Assembly (NCBI GenBank): GCA_903837595.1
Contig: CAILVI010000317.1
Coordinates: 1-45,849, forward strand
Direction: 5' to 3'
Origin: an uncultured Thiodictyon sp.
GTDB lineage: Bacteria > Pseudomonadota > Gammaproteobacteria > Chromatiales > Chromatiaceae
DNA: 45,849 nt
Below the pieces are notes generated by a model. The model was not told the origin of the DNA. It worked only from the letters and a program-made list of their open reading frames with translations, and searched no databases. Of the stretch, positions 36,536 through 45,355 are shown in pieces (the first letter of the stretch is position 1; each line of letters begins with the position of its first letter). The position numbers and the translations under genes are program-made.

Positions 36536-37204
36536 TTAATCGTCACCCCACAGGCCGAGCAACTGCAACAGGCTGATAAACAGGTTGAAGATGCTCAGAT
36601 AGATGCTGTAGGTCGCCATGATGTAGTTGGTCTCTTCACCACGGGCGATGCGGCTGGTGTCGAAGAGGATCAGGGCGCTCATCAGCAGGATCACCGCGCT
36701 GGAAATGGCCAGCGCCAAGGCGGGCATGGCAAAGAAGATATTCGCGATACTCGCGACCAGCACCACCATCATACCGGCGAAGACAAACCCGCCCAGGAAG
36801 CTGAAGTCACGCTTGGAGGTCAGGGCGTAGCCCGAGAGTCCCAGAAAGATCAGCGCCGTGCCGCCGAAGGCCGTGGCGACGATCCCGGGACCGTTGGGCA
36901 TGGCCAGATAGACGCTGAGGATGGACCCCAGTCCGAAGCCCAAGAGCCCGGTGATCAGGAAAATGACGCCGATGCCGGAAGCGGAGTTCGCCGTCCGGGG
37001 CAGCACGAAGATCCCGAGCACCATGGAGATCAGCACCGCCCCCATGTAAACCATCGGCGGCATGTGCAGGGCCATGGACAGCATGGCGGTCAGGGCGCTG
37101 AAGCCCAGGGTAGCGGCGAGCAGCAGGTAGGTGTTCTTTAGCACCTTGTTCGCCGCGACGGCGTCTTGGGCGCCGCGGATCAGGGTGTAGTCGGGGTAGG
37201 CCAT
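36536..37204 (-). CDS. Bax inhibitor-1/YccA family membrane protein
   Basis: A 222-residue protein with about seven hydrophobic helices, for example TYLLLAATLGFSALTAMLSM and GVIFLITGLLGFGLGSILSV, and a C-terminal segment MATYSIYLSIFNLFISLLQL. It matches the bacterial YccA branch of the Bax inhibitor-1 family. E. coli YccA modulates the FtsH protease; homologues can leak calcium. It stands alone, with its own terminator. Confidence 0.93.
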   Translation of the reverse strand: MAYPDYTLIRGAQDAVAANKVLKNTYLLLAATLGFSALTAMLSMALHMPPMVYMGAVLISMVLGIFVLPRTANSASGIGVIFLITGLLGFGLGSILSVYLAMPNGPGIVATAFGGTALIFLGLSGYALTSKRDFSFLGGFVFAGMMVVLVASIANIFFAMPALALAISSAVILLMSALILFDTSRIARGEETNYIMATYSIYLSIFNLFISLLQLLGLWGDD

Positions 37205-37434
37205 GGTGGTCTCAACTCCTGGTAAAGATTGCGTTGTGACGGTACCGTCGAAGGCGACGAGCGACGCGTCAGACCCGGGCGCGAAGGCCGAGTTGCGTTA
37301 AGGATACCGGACCCCAGGCCGCAGGCAAAGCCATGAGTGCTTGGGTGTCCGCGCGGATTCGGTTATCCTTGGCAGCCCAACAGGTAGGGTCCTTTGCGCC
37401 GAGTACAAGGCGGGCGCCCTCCCCTGTCGCATCT

Positions 37435-37522
37435 GGAGAGGTGGCTGAGCGGCTTAAAGCGGCGGTCTTGAAAACCGTTGAGGAGTAATCCTCCGGGGGT
37501 TCGAATCCCTCCCTCTCCGCCA
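37435..37522 (+). tRNA. tRNA-Ser (anticodon UGA)
   Basis: An 88-base cloverleaf including an encoded CCA (37520-37522). Acceptor GGAGAGG (37435-37441) pairs with CCTCTCC (37512-37518). The anticodon loop CTTGAAA carries TGA at 37469-37471. A long variable arm (GAGGAGTAATCCTC) and the T-loop GTTCGAATC identify a serine tRNA. Confidence 0.97.
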
Positions 37523-38082
37523 ATCTCTGAAAAAACCCTTTCCCGTTAGCCGCTTAGCACGCCCCGCCTGAGAGAACTCCCGCCTGCCCCGCTTTCTAAG
37601 ATCTGCATAGCCCTGTTTTCGCTTCAACCAGCCGACGAACGGTAGTCCGTACGCCTGCCGCGGGATGGTCGCCCGTTGTCACTGTGACGCACCGCCACCC
37701 GACGGCAGTGCCTGAACATGGGCAGGATCAATGGCCACTCGGCCGACTCGCCGCCGTCCTCGTCGCACCAGAAATGATTTCACATGGACATGACTTTCAT
37801 GATATTCACGAGTTTTTTGCGCATCAGAACAGGGGTTTATAGATACAGCCTTGCCTATTGGCATTTCTTTTGGCCCGCGATCACCAAGCCCCGCCAATCC
37901 GGAGCCCTGACTGGACGGGGCCCGCGCCGAGTGGGTGAACTTCTCAGGACCCCGAGGCCGAGCGGTTCAGGCGTTTGCGCGGTCCGTCTTTGCGCCTGAC
38001 GGACCCTTGCCCAGGCCAGCGGCCCGCGGGAGCACCGACCGTCGGCCGGCAAGGACGCTCAGCGGCCGGGCCGGACCAGCGC
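37523..38082. other. Gene-free stretch with an A/T-rich patch
   Basis: No supported gene. A distinctly A/T-rich patch lies at about 37780-37870 in otherwise GC-rich DNA, just before the DnaA-box-like cluster. Small open frames here show no family resemblance. Confidence 0.4.
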
Positions 38083-38299
38083 CGGTCACAACGTGATCAA
38101 CGGTCACAATGACCAGGTTCGCCAGTCCCTTGCGCCCCGGTTTCACAGCCTATCCACAGCGCTGACCACAGGGGCTGTGGAGCGTTCGTCGCGCCCCTGA
38201 GCAAAGACTGACCGCTCGCCACCTTATCCTTATCCACCCGCGTGTTGCGGCCAGGGCACACAGGTTATCCACAGAAGCGGCCACAGCGCTTGTGGACGC
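38083..38299 (+). other. Cluster of DnaA-box-like sites and an 18-base direct repeat
   Basis: One exact DnaA box TTATCCACA (38265-38273) and two one-mismatch boxes, CTATCCACA (38150-38158) and TTATCCACC (38230-38238), lie on the same strand within about 125 bases. A weaker inverted box is at 38291-38299. CGGTCACAA occurs twice, at 38083-38091 and 38101-38109, with an 18-base period. The cluster could be a replication origin, a DnaA-titrating locus, or chance. Confidence 0.45.
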
Positions 38300-38457
38300 A
38301 ATGCCACGGTCGGGCCGGGGTGGCCGGAATAGTCATCCGGGCCAGGCCGCCGCCAGTTCACCAGGCTCCCGGTTGCCACTTGAACGTGGCATCATCCTCT
38401 CCCCAAGGTATCTTCGCCCATGCAACACTTGGCCTCTCAGCCCAGGGGATAGGCATC

Positions 38458-39528
38458 ATGCCCAACAACCGATTACATCAACGACTGGGCGGCGGCGCCC
38501 TCGCCCTGACCGTGGCGCTCACGCCGATCCCCACGGCCGACGCCTGCACTCGGGCCGTCTACCTGGGCCCCGACGACACCATCATCACCGTGCGCAGCAT
38601 GGACTGGAAATCCGATCTGGGGTCGAACCTCTGGTCATTCCCGCGCGGCATGGCGCGTGATGGCGCTGCCGGACCGACGGCGATTCGCTGGACCTCGAAA
38701 TACGGCAGCGTCATCACCACGGCATTCGATGCCGCCACTGCCGACGGCATGAACGAGCGGGGCCTGGTCGCGAACCTGCTTTATCTGAGCGAAGCAGACT
38801 ATGTGCAACCGGCACCCGGCGATCCGCGCCTGCCGCTCTCGATTTCCGCCTGGGTACAATACCTCCTCGACAACTACGCCACGGTCGCCGAGGCGGTGGC
38901 GGCGCTGCGCGCCGAGCCATTCTATGTCGTACCCGTGGCCTCGCCGGATGGCGTAGCGGGCAACGTGCATGTGTCGATCTCGGACGCGGCGGGCGACTCG
39001 GCCGTCTTTGAATATATCGGCGGCAAACTGGTGATTCACCATGGCCGTCAATACCAGGTGATGACCAACTCGCCGATCTACCAGCACCAACTGGCGCTCG
39101 ACGCTTACTGGCAGCAGATCGGCGGTACGATCATGCTGCCGGGCACCAATCGCGCGGCCGACCGCTTCGTGCGCGCCTCCTTCTATATCAACGCCATCCC
39201 CCAGACGACCGATAACGCGGAGGCGGTAGCCAGTGCCTTCTCGGTGATCCGCAATGTGTCGGTGCCACTGGGCATCTCCACCCCGGGTCAGCCCAACATC
39301 TCATCGACCCTGTGGCGCACGGTCGCGGACCACAAGAACCGGCGCTATTATTTCGAATCGACCCGCACGCCGAATGTCTTCTGGGTCAACCTGGCAGAGC
39401 TCGATTTTACCCCGGGAACGGCGGCCGGAAAACTCACACTCACCGGCGGCGCCATCTACGCCGGTAACGTCGCCGCGCAATTCACACCCCAAGCGCCCTT
39501 TGAATTTCTCGCCGTGCCGGTCAACTAA
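38458..39528 (+). CDS. Secreted Ntn-hydrolase (choloylglycine hydrolase/penicillin V acylase family)
   Basis: A 356-residue protein. A signal peptide (residues 1-29) ends TADA, placing cysteine 30 (ACTRAVYLGPDDT) at the mature N-terminus, where it serves as the nucleophile of this Ntn family. Other family segments are ITVRSMDWKSDLGSNLW, DGMNERGLVANLLYL, and later MTNSPIYQHQLALDAYWQQI. The family cleaves linear amides such as bile-salt conjugates, penicillin V and, in some members, acyl-homoserine lactones. The export signal implies a periplasmic or extracellular substrate. I chose the ATG at 38458, which has an AGGGGATAGG stretch upstream; the frame opens from 38242 without support. Confidence 0.86.
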   Translation: MPNNRLHQRLGGGALALTVALTPIPTADACTRAVYLGPDDTIITVRSMDWKSDLGSNLWSFPRGMARDGAAGPTAIRWTSKYGSVITTAFDAATADGMNERGLVANLLYLSEADYVQPAPGDPRLPLSISAWVQYLLDNYATVAEAVAALRAEPFYVVPVASPDGVAGNVHVSISDAAGDSAVFEYIGGKLVIHHGRQYQVMTNSPIYQHQLALDAYWQQIGGTIMLPGTNRAADRFVRASFYINAIPQTTDNAEAVASAFSVIRNVSVPLGISTPGQPNISSTLWRTVADHKNRRYYFESTRTPNVFWVNLAELDFTPGTAAGKLTLTGGAIYAGNVAAQFTPQAPFEFLAVPVN

Positions 39529-39577
39529 GCGCTGCTTACCATAGCGTGACGTCCTGCGTATCGCCGTCGGAGTAAAT

Positions 39578-42500
39578 GTGATCGAAACTGAAATTCACCG
39601 GGGGCAACACCATCGGGTGTTCCGCGTGGTTGATCCCGTGGCAGGACCGCTGATCATCAAGCGGGGAACGGACAACGACAATGCGCTCACGGCCCAGTCC
39701 GCGCTACACAATGAACAGCGCATCCTGAAGCAATTGCGGGGCCTCGCCGACTGTCCGCGCCTGGTGCACTACGACCCAACCGTCCCGGAGCTGGCGATGG
39801 TGGACTTCGGCGGCGTACCGTTGAGCGACGCGGGCCTCTTGGGGCAACCCGACCTGGAGTGCTTCCTCACCCTGGCCACGGCCCTGGCGCACCAGGTGGC
39901 CGAGATCCACGGGCGCGGCGTGATCCACAAGGATCTGAACCCCGCCAATATCGTGGTACGACTGGACGACCGGCGAGTGCAGATCATCGACTTCGATCTG
40001 GCCACCACCTTTGCCGAAGAACACCCGGGGTTCGACCCCTTGAGTCGCCTGCCGGGTACCCCGGCCTACCTGTCGCCCGAGCAGACCGGGCGAATGAATC
40101 GACCGGTGGATTGCCGCACCGATCTGTATTCGCTGGGCGCCACGCTCTACGCCCTGGCGACCGGCGCCCCCCCCTTTGGGGAGACCGACACGCTGCCCCT
40201 GATCCATGCCCATTTGGCCCGCGCCCCGCGGCCACCGGGGGAGCTAGCCACCTGGTTGCCCTCCCGGTTATCCGAGTTGATCCTGGCGCTACTGGCCAAG
40301 GAACCGGACGAGCGCTACCGAAGCGCCGCAGGGCTAGCCCATGACCTGCGGGCATTACGCCAAGCGCTCGCGGAACAGGCACCGCTCACGCGGGTGCAGT
40401 TGCAGGCGCGCGACCTGCCACTGCGGCCCCGCCCGCCCCATGCCCTGTATGGACGCAGCCAGGAACTGGCGGCACTGCGAGCGGCCTTTGCGAGCGTCAC
40501 CCGCACTGACGATCAAGGGGGCGGCACTCAGGCACTGTTTATCGCCGGTTATTCGGGGGTCGGCAAGACGGCACTGATCCACGAACTGGACCGCCCGGTC
40601 ACACTCGGCGACGGTCTGTTCATCAGCGGCAAGTTCGAGCAGTTTCAACGGGATCGCCCCTTTCTGGCGCCCGCACAAAGCCTGCGTCAATTGTGCCAGT
40701 TGCTGTTGGCCGAACCCGAGACGGCAGTCATACGGCGGCGCGAGCGGATGCTGGCGGGCCTGGGCCCGGACGCCGGCGCACTGTTCGAGGTGATACCGGA
40801 ACTGGAGGCGCTGCTCGGCGCGCAAACGCCGCCGCCGCCGCTCGGACCGCTGGAATCGCAGGTGCGCCTGCGGGCCCTGCTGGTCGCCCTGCTGCGCCAG
40901 ATCGCCACACCCGAACATCCGTTGGTGTTGTTTCTCGACGACCTGCAATGGGCCGATCAGCCGTCTCTGGACTTCATCGGGGCGCTGCTGGAGGACCCCG
41001 GACTCCATGGCCTGCTGCTGATCGGCGCCTACCGTGACAACGAAACCGCGCAAGGCCATCCGCTCCTGCGGCTGCTGCACCGGCCAACCGCTAACGGGAG
41101 TCCTGCCCCGGTGCTGACGCTGACCAGCCTGACGGTGAGCGATCTCAACGCACTACTCGCCGACATGCTGCAAACGCCAGCCGCCGCGTTGCCCCTGCTC
41201 ACCGGGGCCCTGTTCGCCAAAACCCACGGCAACCCATTTTTTACCATTGCATTCTTAGATGCCCTCTACCGGCAGGGCGCATTGCGTCCCGACCCGGAGC
41301 AGGGGCGATGGCACTGGGACATCGCGACCATCCTGGCCCACCGGGCCAGTGACAATGTGGTTGACTTCCTCGCCGCAGGGTTGGGCGAATTCGCCACTGA
41401 GACCGCGGAGTCGCTGGTCGCCGCCGCCTGCCTGGGCAACGAATGCACACTGGCGTTGCTGGCGCTCGCCACCGCGCAGACACCGGACACGCTCACCAGG
41501 CGACTCCTGCCAGCCTTGGAGCGCGGGGTTCTCATCACGCCCAATGCGCTTGCGTTTCATCAGGCCGATCGAGGCGTTACGCTGCGATTCTGTCACGACC
41601 GGATGCAGCAGGCGGCCTACGGGCTACGCGACGACGCGTGGCGGCATCGCCTCCATCTGGCCATGGCCAGAAGGTTCGCCCAGCCCGGCGGCGACCCAAG
41701 CCTGCGCATGCACACCGCCCGCCACTATGCCGCCGCGGCCCCCTTGATTATTGCAACGACCGAACGGGCACTCGCCCGCGACCTGTTTCTCACCGCCGCC
41801 GTCCGGGCCCGCCGGGCCGGCGACTTTACCACCGCCGAACGCTTCGTGCGCTTGAGTCTGGACCTGTTGCCGACGGACGCCTGGCACAGCGAACACCAGA
41901 CCGCTTTCGATCTGCATGCCGAGTTGCACCTCACGCTCCACAGCCAGGCACGCCAAGGCGAGGCGGACGCCGTCTATGCACAACTCCTGGCGAACAGCGC
42001 AGGCCCCGAACTGCTGGTTGACCCCACGTGCATACAAATTGCAAATCTAGTCAATCGCAACCGCTACCGAGAGGCCATCGCGCTGGGATGCGAACGCGTC
42101 GCCCGACACGGCCTGACGATCCCGCTGGACGACCTCGATCGCAGCCTCAAGACGTTATTCGCAGAGTTTTCCGACGTCTTTGTGCTGCATGGTATGGCGA
42201 ACCGGGAAACCACTGCATCCATCCAGCCGGAGACCGCCCTGGGACAAGAACTGGGGGCCTTCTATCGTCATGTCGCAGTTGGCGCGCTTGAACACCTGGG
42301 GGAGCGTGCGGAGCTGACTGACCCACGCCTAGCGGGTGCCGCCAAACTCATGAACAACATGCTGCTCGCGGCCAACGCCTGTCATCCGATCCTCTCGGCT
42401 TGGTTGGTGCTGCGCCTGGGTCGACTTTGGATCGAAGAAGGCTATTGTGCGGCAGCCCTCTTTCCAATGGCCTGCGTGGGCTCGCCCCTGATTGGAATGT

Positions 42501-44716
42501 GCCGCGATTTCGCCACCGCAGAACGCTTGGCACGGATCGTACTCGCTGTGGGCCGGGTACGGGAACACAGCCGCGAGACCGCGCATGCCCTGTTCTTTTA
42601 TGCCAATTATATCAGTCATTGGCTGCACCCGCTTGAGGAGGATGTCGCTCATGCGCGCCAGGCGTTCCGTGAATTATTGCGTGCCGGCGACGAGGAATTT
42701 GCCTCTTTCGTCTTCTACCCAACGCAGGCCGCCCTACTGGATACCTGCGCCCGGCTTACCGACATACAAGCAGAGAACGCGTCCGCACTCAGCTTTGCGC
42801 ACAAGGTCGGGAATTTGCATGCCGAGCAGTCGTACTTGCCTTATCGACAATTGATCCGCTCACTGGAAGGTAAGACCGCCGGGCCGGGAAGTTTCACCGA
42901 CGCCGACTTCGACGAATCGACGTATCAGCTTGCCGCCCGGGAGAATCCGAAGGCGCTGTGCTACTTCCACCTCTACCGTGCGCTGGCGGCCTGTCTGTTT
43001 CACGATGAACAGGCGCTGGCCTGCCATGTCGAGCCGGCCGTAAAGCTCAGTCTAGCGATCCACGGTCATTACGCAACGGCATTGATCAGCGTGCTGCAGT
43101 CACTGGTGCTCATCGCGCAAATCCGCGTCACACCGCAAGCCAGCCGCACCGCGCTCGGGGAACGACTCGCCATCCACCAAACCTGGCTTGGGGACCGCGC
43201 CGCAGCGGCGCCCATGAACTTTGGTCATCTCGCCACCTTGGTGGAGGCGCAGCGGCTGGACGCCCTGGGCCAATCCGCTGACGCATTCCAGGCGTTCGAG
43301 CAGGCCATGCGCCAGGCGCAGGCGCGGCCCTGGCACCAGGCGCTGATCACCGAACGCGCCGGACACTGCTTCATGCGGCACGGGTTGGAGCACGCCGGTC
43401 GCGCGCTGCTGACCAGGGCGCATGCACTCTATCGGCAGTGGGGCGCGACGGGCAAGGCGCGAGCGATGCGCATGAGTCTACCGTTTCTGGACTCGGGCGA
43501 GTATGGCAGCAGCGGCAGTATGGGTGCCGATGCCCTCGACCAGGTGGCCCTGCTGCGCGCATCCCAGGCACTGGCGTCTGAACGGTCGCTGCCGCGACTG
43601 GTCGAGCGGGTGGTGGAACTGCTGAGCCAACTGACCGGCGCCACCGATGTGCGAATACTGATGGCCGATGAGGCGGGGCGCTGGCACCTGGAAGGTGGGC
43701 TACACCACGGGGAATCGTTGGGGCGCATGGCGGTAGAGGAGGCCGCGCAACGCGCAATCATCTCCGCCAAAGGGCTGCGGTTGGCACTGACAACGCTCAC
43801 CTCCGTGGTCTCCGACGATGCGGTGATCGACCGCCGCTTTGCCGGTGATCCACACTTCGCTGATCTGCCACTATGCTCACTGCTGGGCCTGCCGGTCTTC
43901 GGCCATGGGCGGCTCACGGCTTTTCTGGTCCTGGAGAATCGGCTGTTTCGCGCCGCCTTCACCGCCGCACGCATTGAGGCCGTATCCATGCTGTGCGGAC
44001 AGCTGGCGATTTCAATCGAAAACGCCCGACTCTACGGGTCACTCGAACGCCAGGTTGCGGATCGCGAACAGGCACTGCGCCACGCCTATGAGCAACTCAC
44101 CGCCATTGAGGTCGAACGTTCGCGCACGGACGAACGCGAACGGCTGTTGCAGGACATGCACGACGGCTTTGGTTCCCAACTGGCCAGCGCCCGGCTGCGC
44201 ATTGCGCACAGTGAGCTCACCCAAGCCCAAATCCAGGTCTTGTTGCACGAATGCCTCGACGACCTCTATCTGGTCGTCGACACCATGAGCAATGAGGAGA
44301 AAAGCCTGCGCGACGCCATCGTCGATTATCGCTATCGCTGCGCGAACCGGTTGTCCGAGCAACCGGTCCGGGTCGACTGGCACATCGTATTGGATGCCTG
44401 CCCGCCGATCGATCAGCGGCTGATCCTGCAAATCCTGCGCATCGTGCAGGAGGCCCTGAACAACGCACTCAAACATGCCCAGGCCAGCCAGATCGACTTA
44501 CACGCGATCTATCAGGCGGACGGGCAATTGCACATCACCGTGGCGGACGACGGCATCGGTATCCCGGAAGCGGTCGAGCAAGGACGCGGCATGGGCAATA
44601 TGCAACACCGCGCACGGGACATTGGCGCCCGACTCCACTTCAGCCGTCGTGCACCGGGCACCTGTATCTCCCTGAGCCTATCCTTTGACCAGGAGCCCGT
44701 GCTCCCGGGCCCGTGA
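39578..44716 (+). CDS. Trifunctional Ser/Thr kinase/AAA ATPase/sensor histidine kinase
   Basis: A 1712-residue protein starting GTG with GGAG nearby. Residues 1-270 are a kinase-like domain with HKDLNPANI and IIDFDLATTF, in place of the usual HRDLKP and DFG. Residues about 290-650 form an AAA-type ATPase with Walker A GYSGVGKTALI (about 323-333) and Walker B LVLFLDDLQWAD (about 447-458). A long helical TPR-like region follows to about 1300. A GAF domain spans about 1335-1490. The C-terminus is a NarX-type histidine kinase with phospho-acceptor His1528 in LLQDMHDGFGSQL, N-box VQEALNNALKHA and GIGIPEA. No transmembrane helix is seen, so it is a cytoplasmic sensor. The facing NarL-type regulator is the likely partner. 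It is the intact paralogue of the two wrecked copies at 17.4-24.4 kb. Confidence 0.92.
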   Translation: MIETEIHRGQHHRVFRVVDPVAGPLIIKRGTDNDNALTAQSALHNEQRILKQLRGLADCPRLVHYDPTVPELAMVDFGGVPLSDAGLLGQPDLECFLTLATALAHQVAEIHGRGVIHKDLNPANIVVRLDDRRVQIIDFDLATTFAEEHPGFDPLSRLPGTPAYLSPEQTGRMNRPVDCRTDLYSLGATLYALATGAPPFGETDTLPLIHAHLARAPRPPGELATWLPSRLSELILALLAKEPDERYRSAAGLAHDLRALRQALAEQAPLTRVQLQARDLPLRPRPPHALYGRSQELAALRAAFASVTRTDDQGGGTQALFIAGYSGVGKTALIHELDRPVTLGDGLFISGKFEQFQRDRPFLAPAQSLRQLCQLLLAEPETAVIRRRERMLAGLGPDAGALFEVIPELEALLGAQTPPPPLGPLESQVRLRALLVALLRQIATPEHPLVLFLDDLQWADQPSLDFIGALLEDPGLHGLLLIGAYRDNETAQGHPLLRLLHRPTANGSPAPVLTLTSLTVSDLNALLADMLQTPAAALPLLTGALFAKTHGNPFFTIAFLDALYRQGALRPDPEQGRWHWDIATILAHRASDNVVDFLAAGLGEFATETAESLVAAACLGNECTLALLALATAQTPDTLTRRLLPALERGVLITPNALAFHQADRGVTLRFCHDRMQQAAYGLRDDAWRHRLHLAMARRFAQPGGDPSLRMHTARHYAAAAPLIIATTERALARDLFLTAAVRARRAGDFTTAERFVRLSLDLLPTDAWHSEHQTAFDLHAELHLTLHSQARQGEADAVYAQLLANSAGPELLVDPTCIQIANLVNRNRYREAIALGCERVARHGLTIPLDDLDRSLKTLFAEFSDVFVLHGMANRETTASIQPETALGQELGAFYRHVAVGALEHLGERAELTDPRLAGAAKLMNNMLLAANACHPILSAWLVLRLGRLWIEEGYCAAALFPMACVGSPLIGMCRDFATAERLARIVLAVGRVREHSRETAHALFFYANYISHWLHPLEEDVAHARQAFRELLRAGDEEFASFVFYPTQAALLDTCARLTDIQAENASALSFAHKVGNLHAEQSYLPYRQLIRSLEGKTAGPGSFTDADFDESTYQLAARENPKALCYFHLYRALAACLFHDEQALACHVEPAVKLSLAIHGHYATALISVLQSLVLIAQIRVTPQASRTALGERLAIHQTWLGDRAAAAPMNFGHLATLVEAQRLDALGQSADAFQAFEQAMRQAQARPWHQALITERAGHCFMRHGLEHAGRALLTRAHALYRQWGATGKARAMRMSLPFLDSGEYGSSGSMGADALDQVALLRASQALASERSLPRLVERVVELLSQLTGATDVRILMADEAGRWHLEGGLHHGESLGRMAVEEAAQRAIISAKGLRLALTTLTSVVSDDAVIDRRFAGDPHFADLPLCSLLGLPVFGHGRLTAFLVLENRLFRAAFTAARIEAVSMLCGQLAISIENARLYGSLERQVADREQALRHAYEQLTAIEVERSRTDERERLLQDMHDGFGSQLASARLRIAHSELTQAQIQVLLHECLDDLYLVVDTMSNEEKSLRDAIVDYRYRCANRLSEQPVRVDWHIVLDACPPIDQRLILQILRIVQEALNNALKHAQASQIDLHAIYQADGQLHITVADDGIGIPEAVEQGRGMGNMQHRARDIGARLHFSRRAPGTCISLSLSFDQEPVLPGP

Positions 44717-45355
44717 CACGGCCTGCGTCTGGGAGTGGACATCGAGCTTGCGATAGAGATTGCGGATATAGGACTGGACGGTTGACAGCGCCACGCCCAT
44801 CGCCTCCCCAGCCTGACCGTATGACTTTCCGCTGGCCAGATGTTGCAGTAGCTCGGCCTCCTTGCTCGTCAGCCGGGGCAGCTCGGGAACGCCCGCCGCC
44901 GGCCCACGCCCGGCCAGTTTAAATAGATAGCGCGCCAACTTCGGACTGATCGGATAGTTACCCTGCATGATTTGCTCGATCGCGCGCGTCATCGAAATAC
45001 TCGAATCGCCCTTCAAGATATAGCCCAGCGCGCCCGCGCGAATGGCCGCCAGCACCCGTGTTTCAGTGGAAACGACCGAAATCACCAGGATCGGCACCGC
45101 GGGGAAACGGTCATGGATGGCGCGGATGACCTCAATACCGTCGAGATCCGGCAGCCCGAGATCAACCAGGGCCAAATCCAGACACGCGGCGGGATCGTTA
45201 CAGCAGGCCAGGGCCTCAGCCCCGGTCTTAAAGCCATGCACCAGCCACTGGTTCCCCAATTGAATCACTGCCTCTGCGATGGAGCGCTGAAATGAAGGAT
45301 CGTCCTCGACGACCAACACCTGTCGCACCGCGGGGAGGGACACAGTTGACACCAT
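44678..45355 (-). CDS. NarL/FixJ-family response regulator
   Basis: A 225-residue regulator. The receiver domain has VLVVEDDPSFQ (acidic pocket), the phospho-acceptor aspartate 65 in LALVDLGLPDLDG, and conserved serine and lysine in ISVV and ILKGD. The C-terminal LuxR-type helix-turn-helix reads LTSKEAELLQHLASGKSYGQ, then TVQSYIRNLYRKLDVHSQTQ. It should bind DNA after phosphorylation by the neighbouring histidine kinase. Its 3' end overlaps that of the kinase gene by 39 bases, tail to tail. Confidence 0.93.
   Translation of the reverse strand: MVSTVSLPAVRQVLVVEDDPSFQRSIAEAVIQLGNQWLVHGFKTGAEALACCNDPAACLDLALVDLGLPDLDGIEVIRAIHDRFPAVPILVISVVSTETRVLAAIRAGALGYILKGDSSISMTRAIEQIMQGNYPISPKLARYLFKLAGRGPAAGVPELPRLTSKEAELLQHLASGKSYGQAGEAMGVALSTVQSYIRNLYRKLDVHSQTQAVSRAREHGLLVKG

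Noticed and set aside
37435-37522. tRNA-Ser as an attachment site of an integrated element
   Set aside because: No integrase gene and no second copy of the tRNA 3' end were seen in the window.
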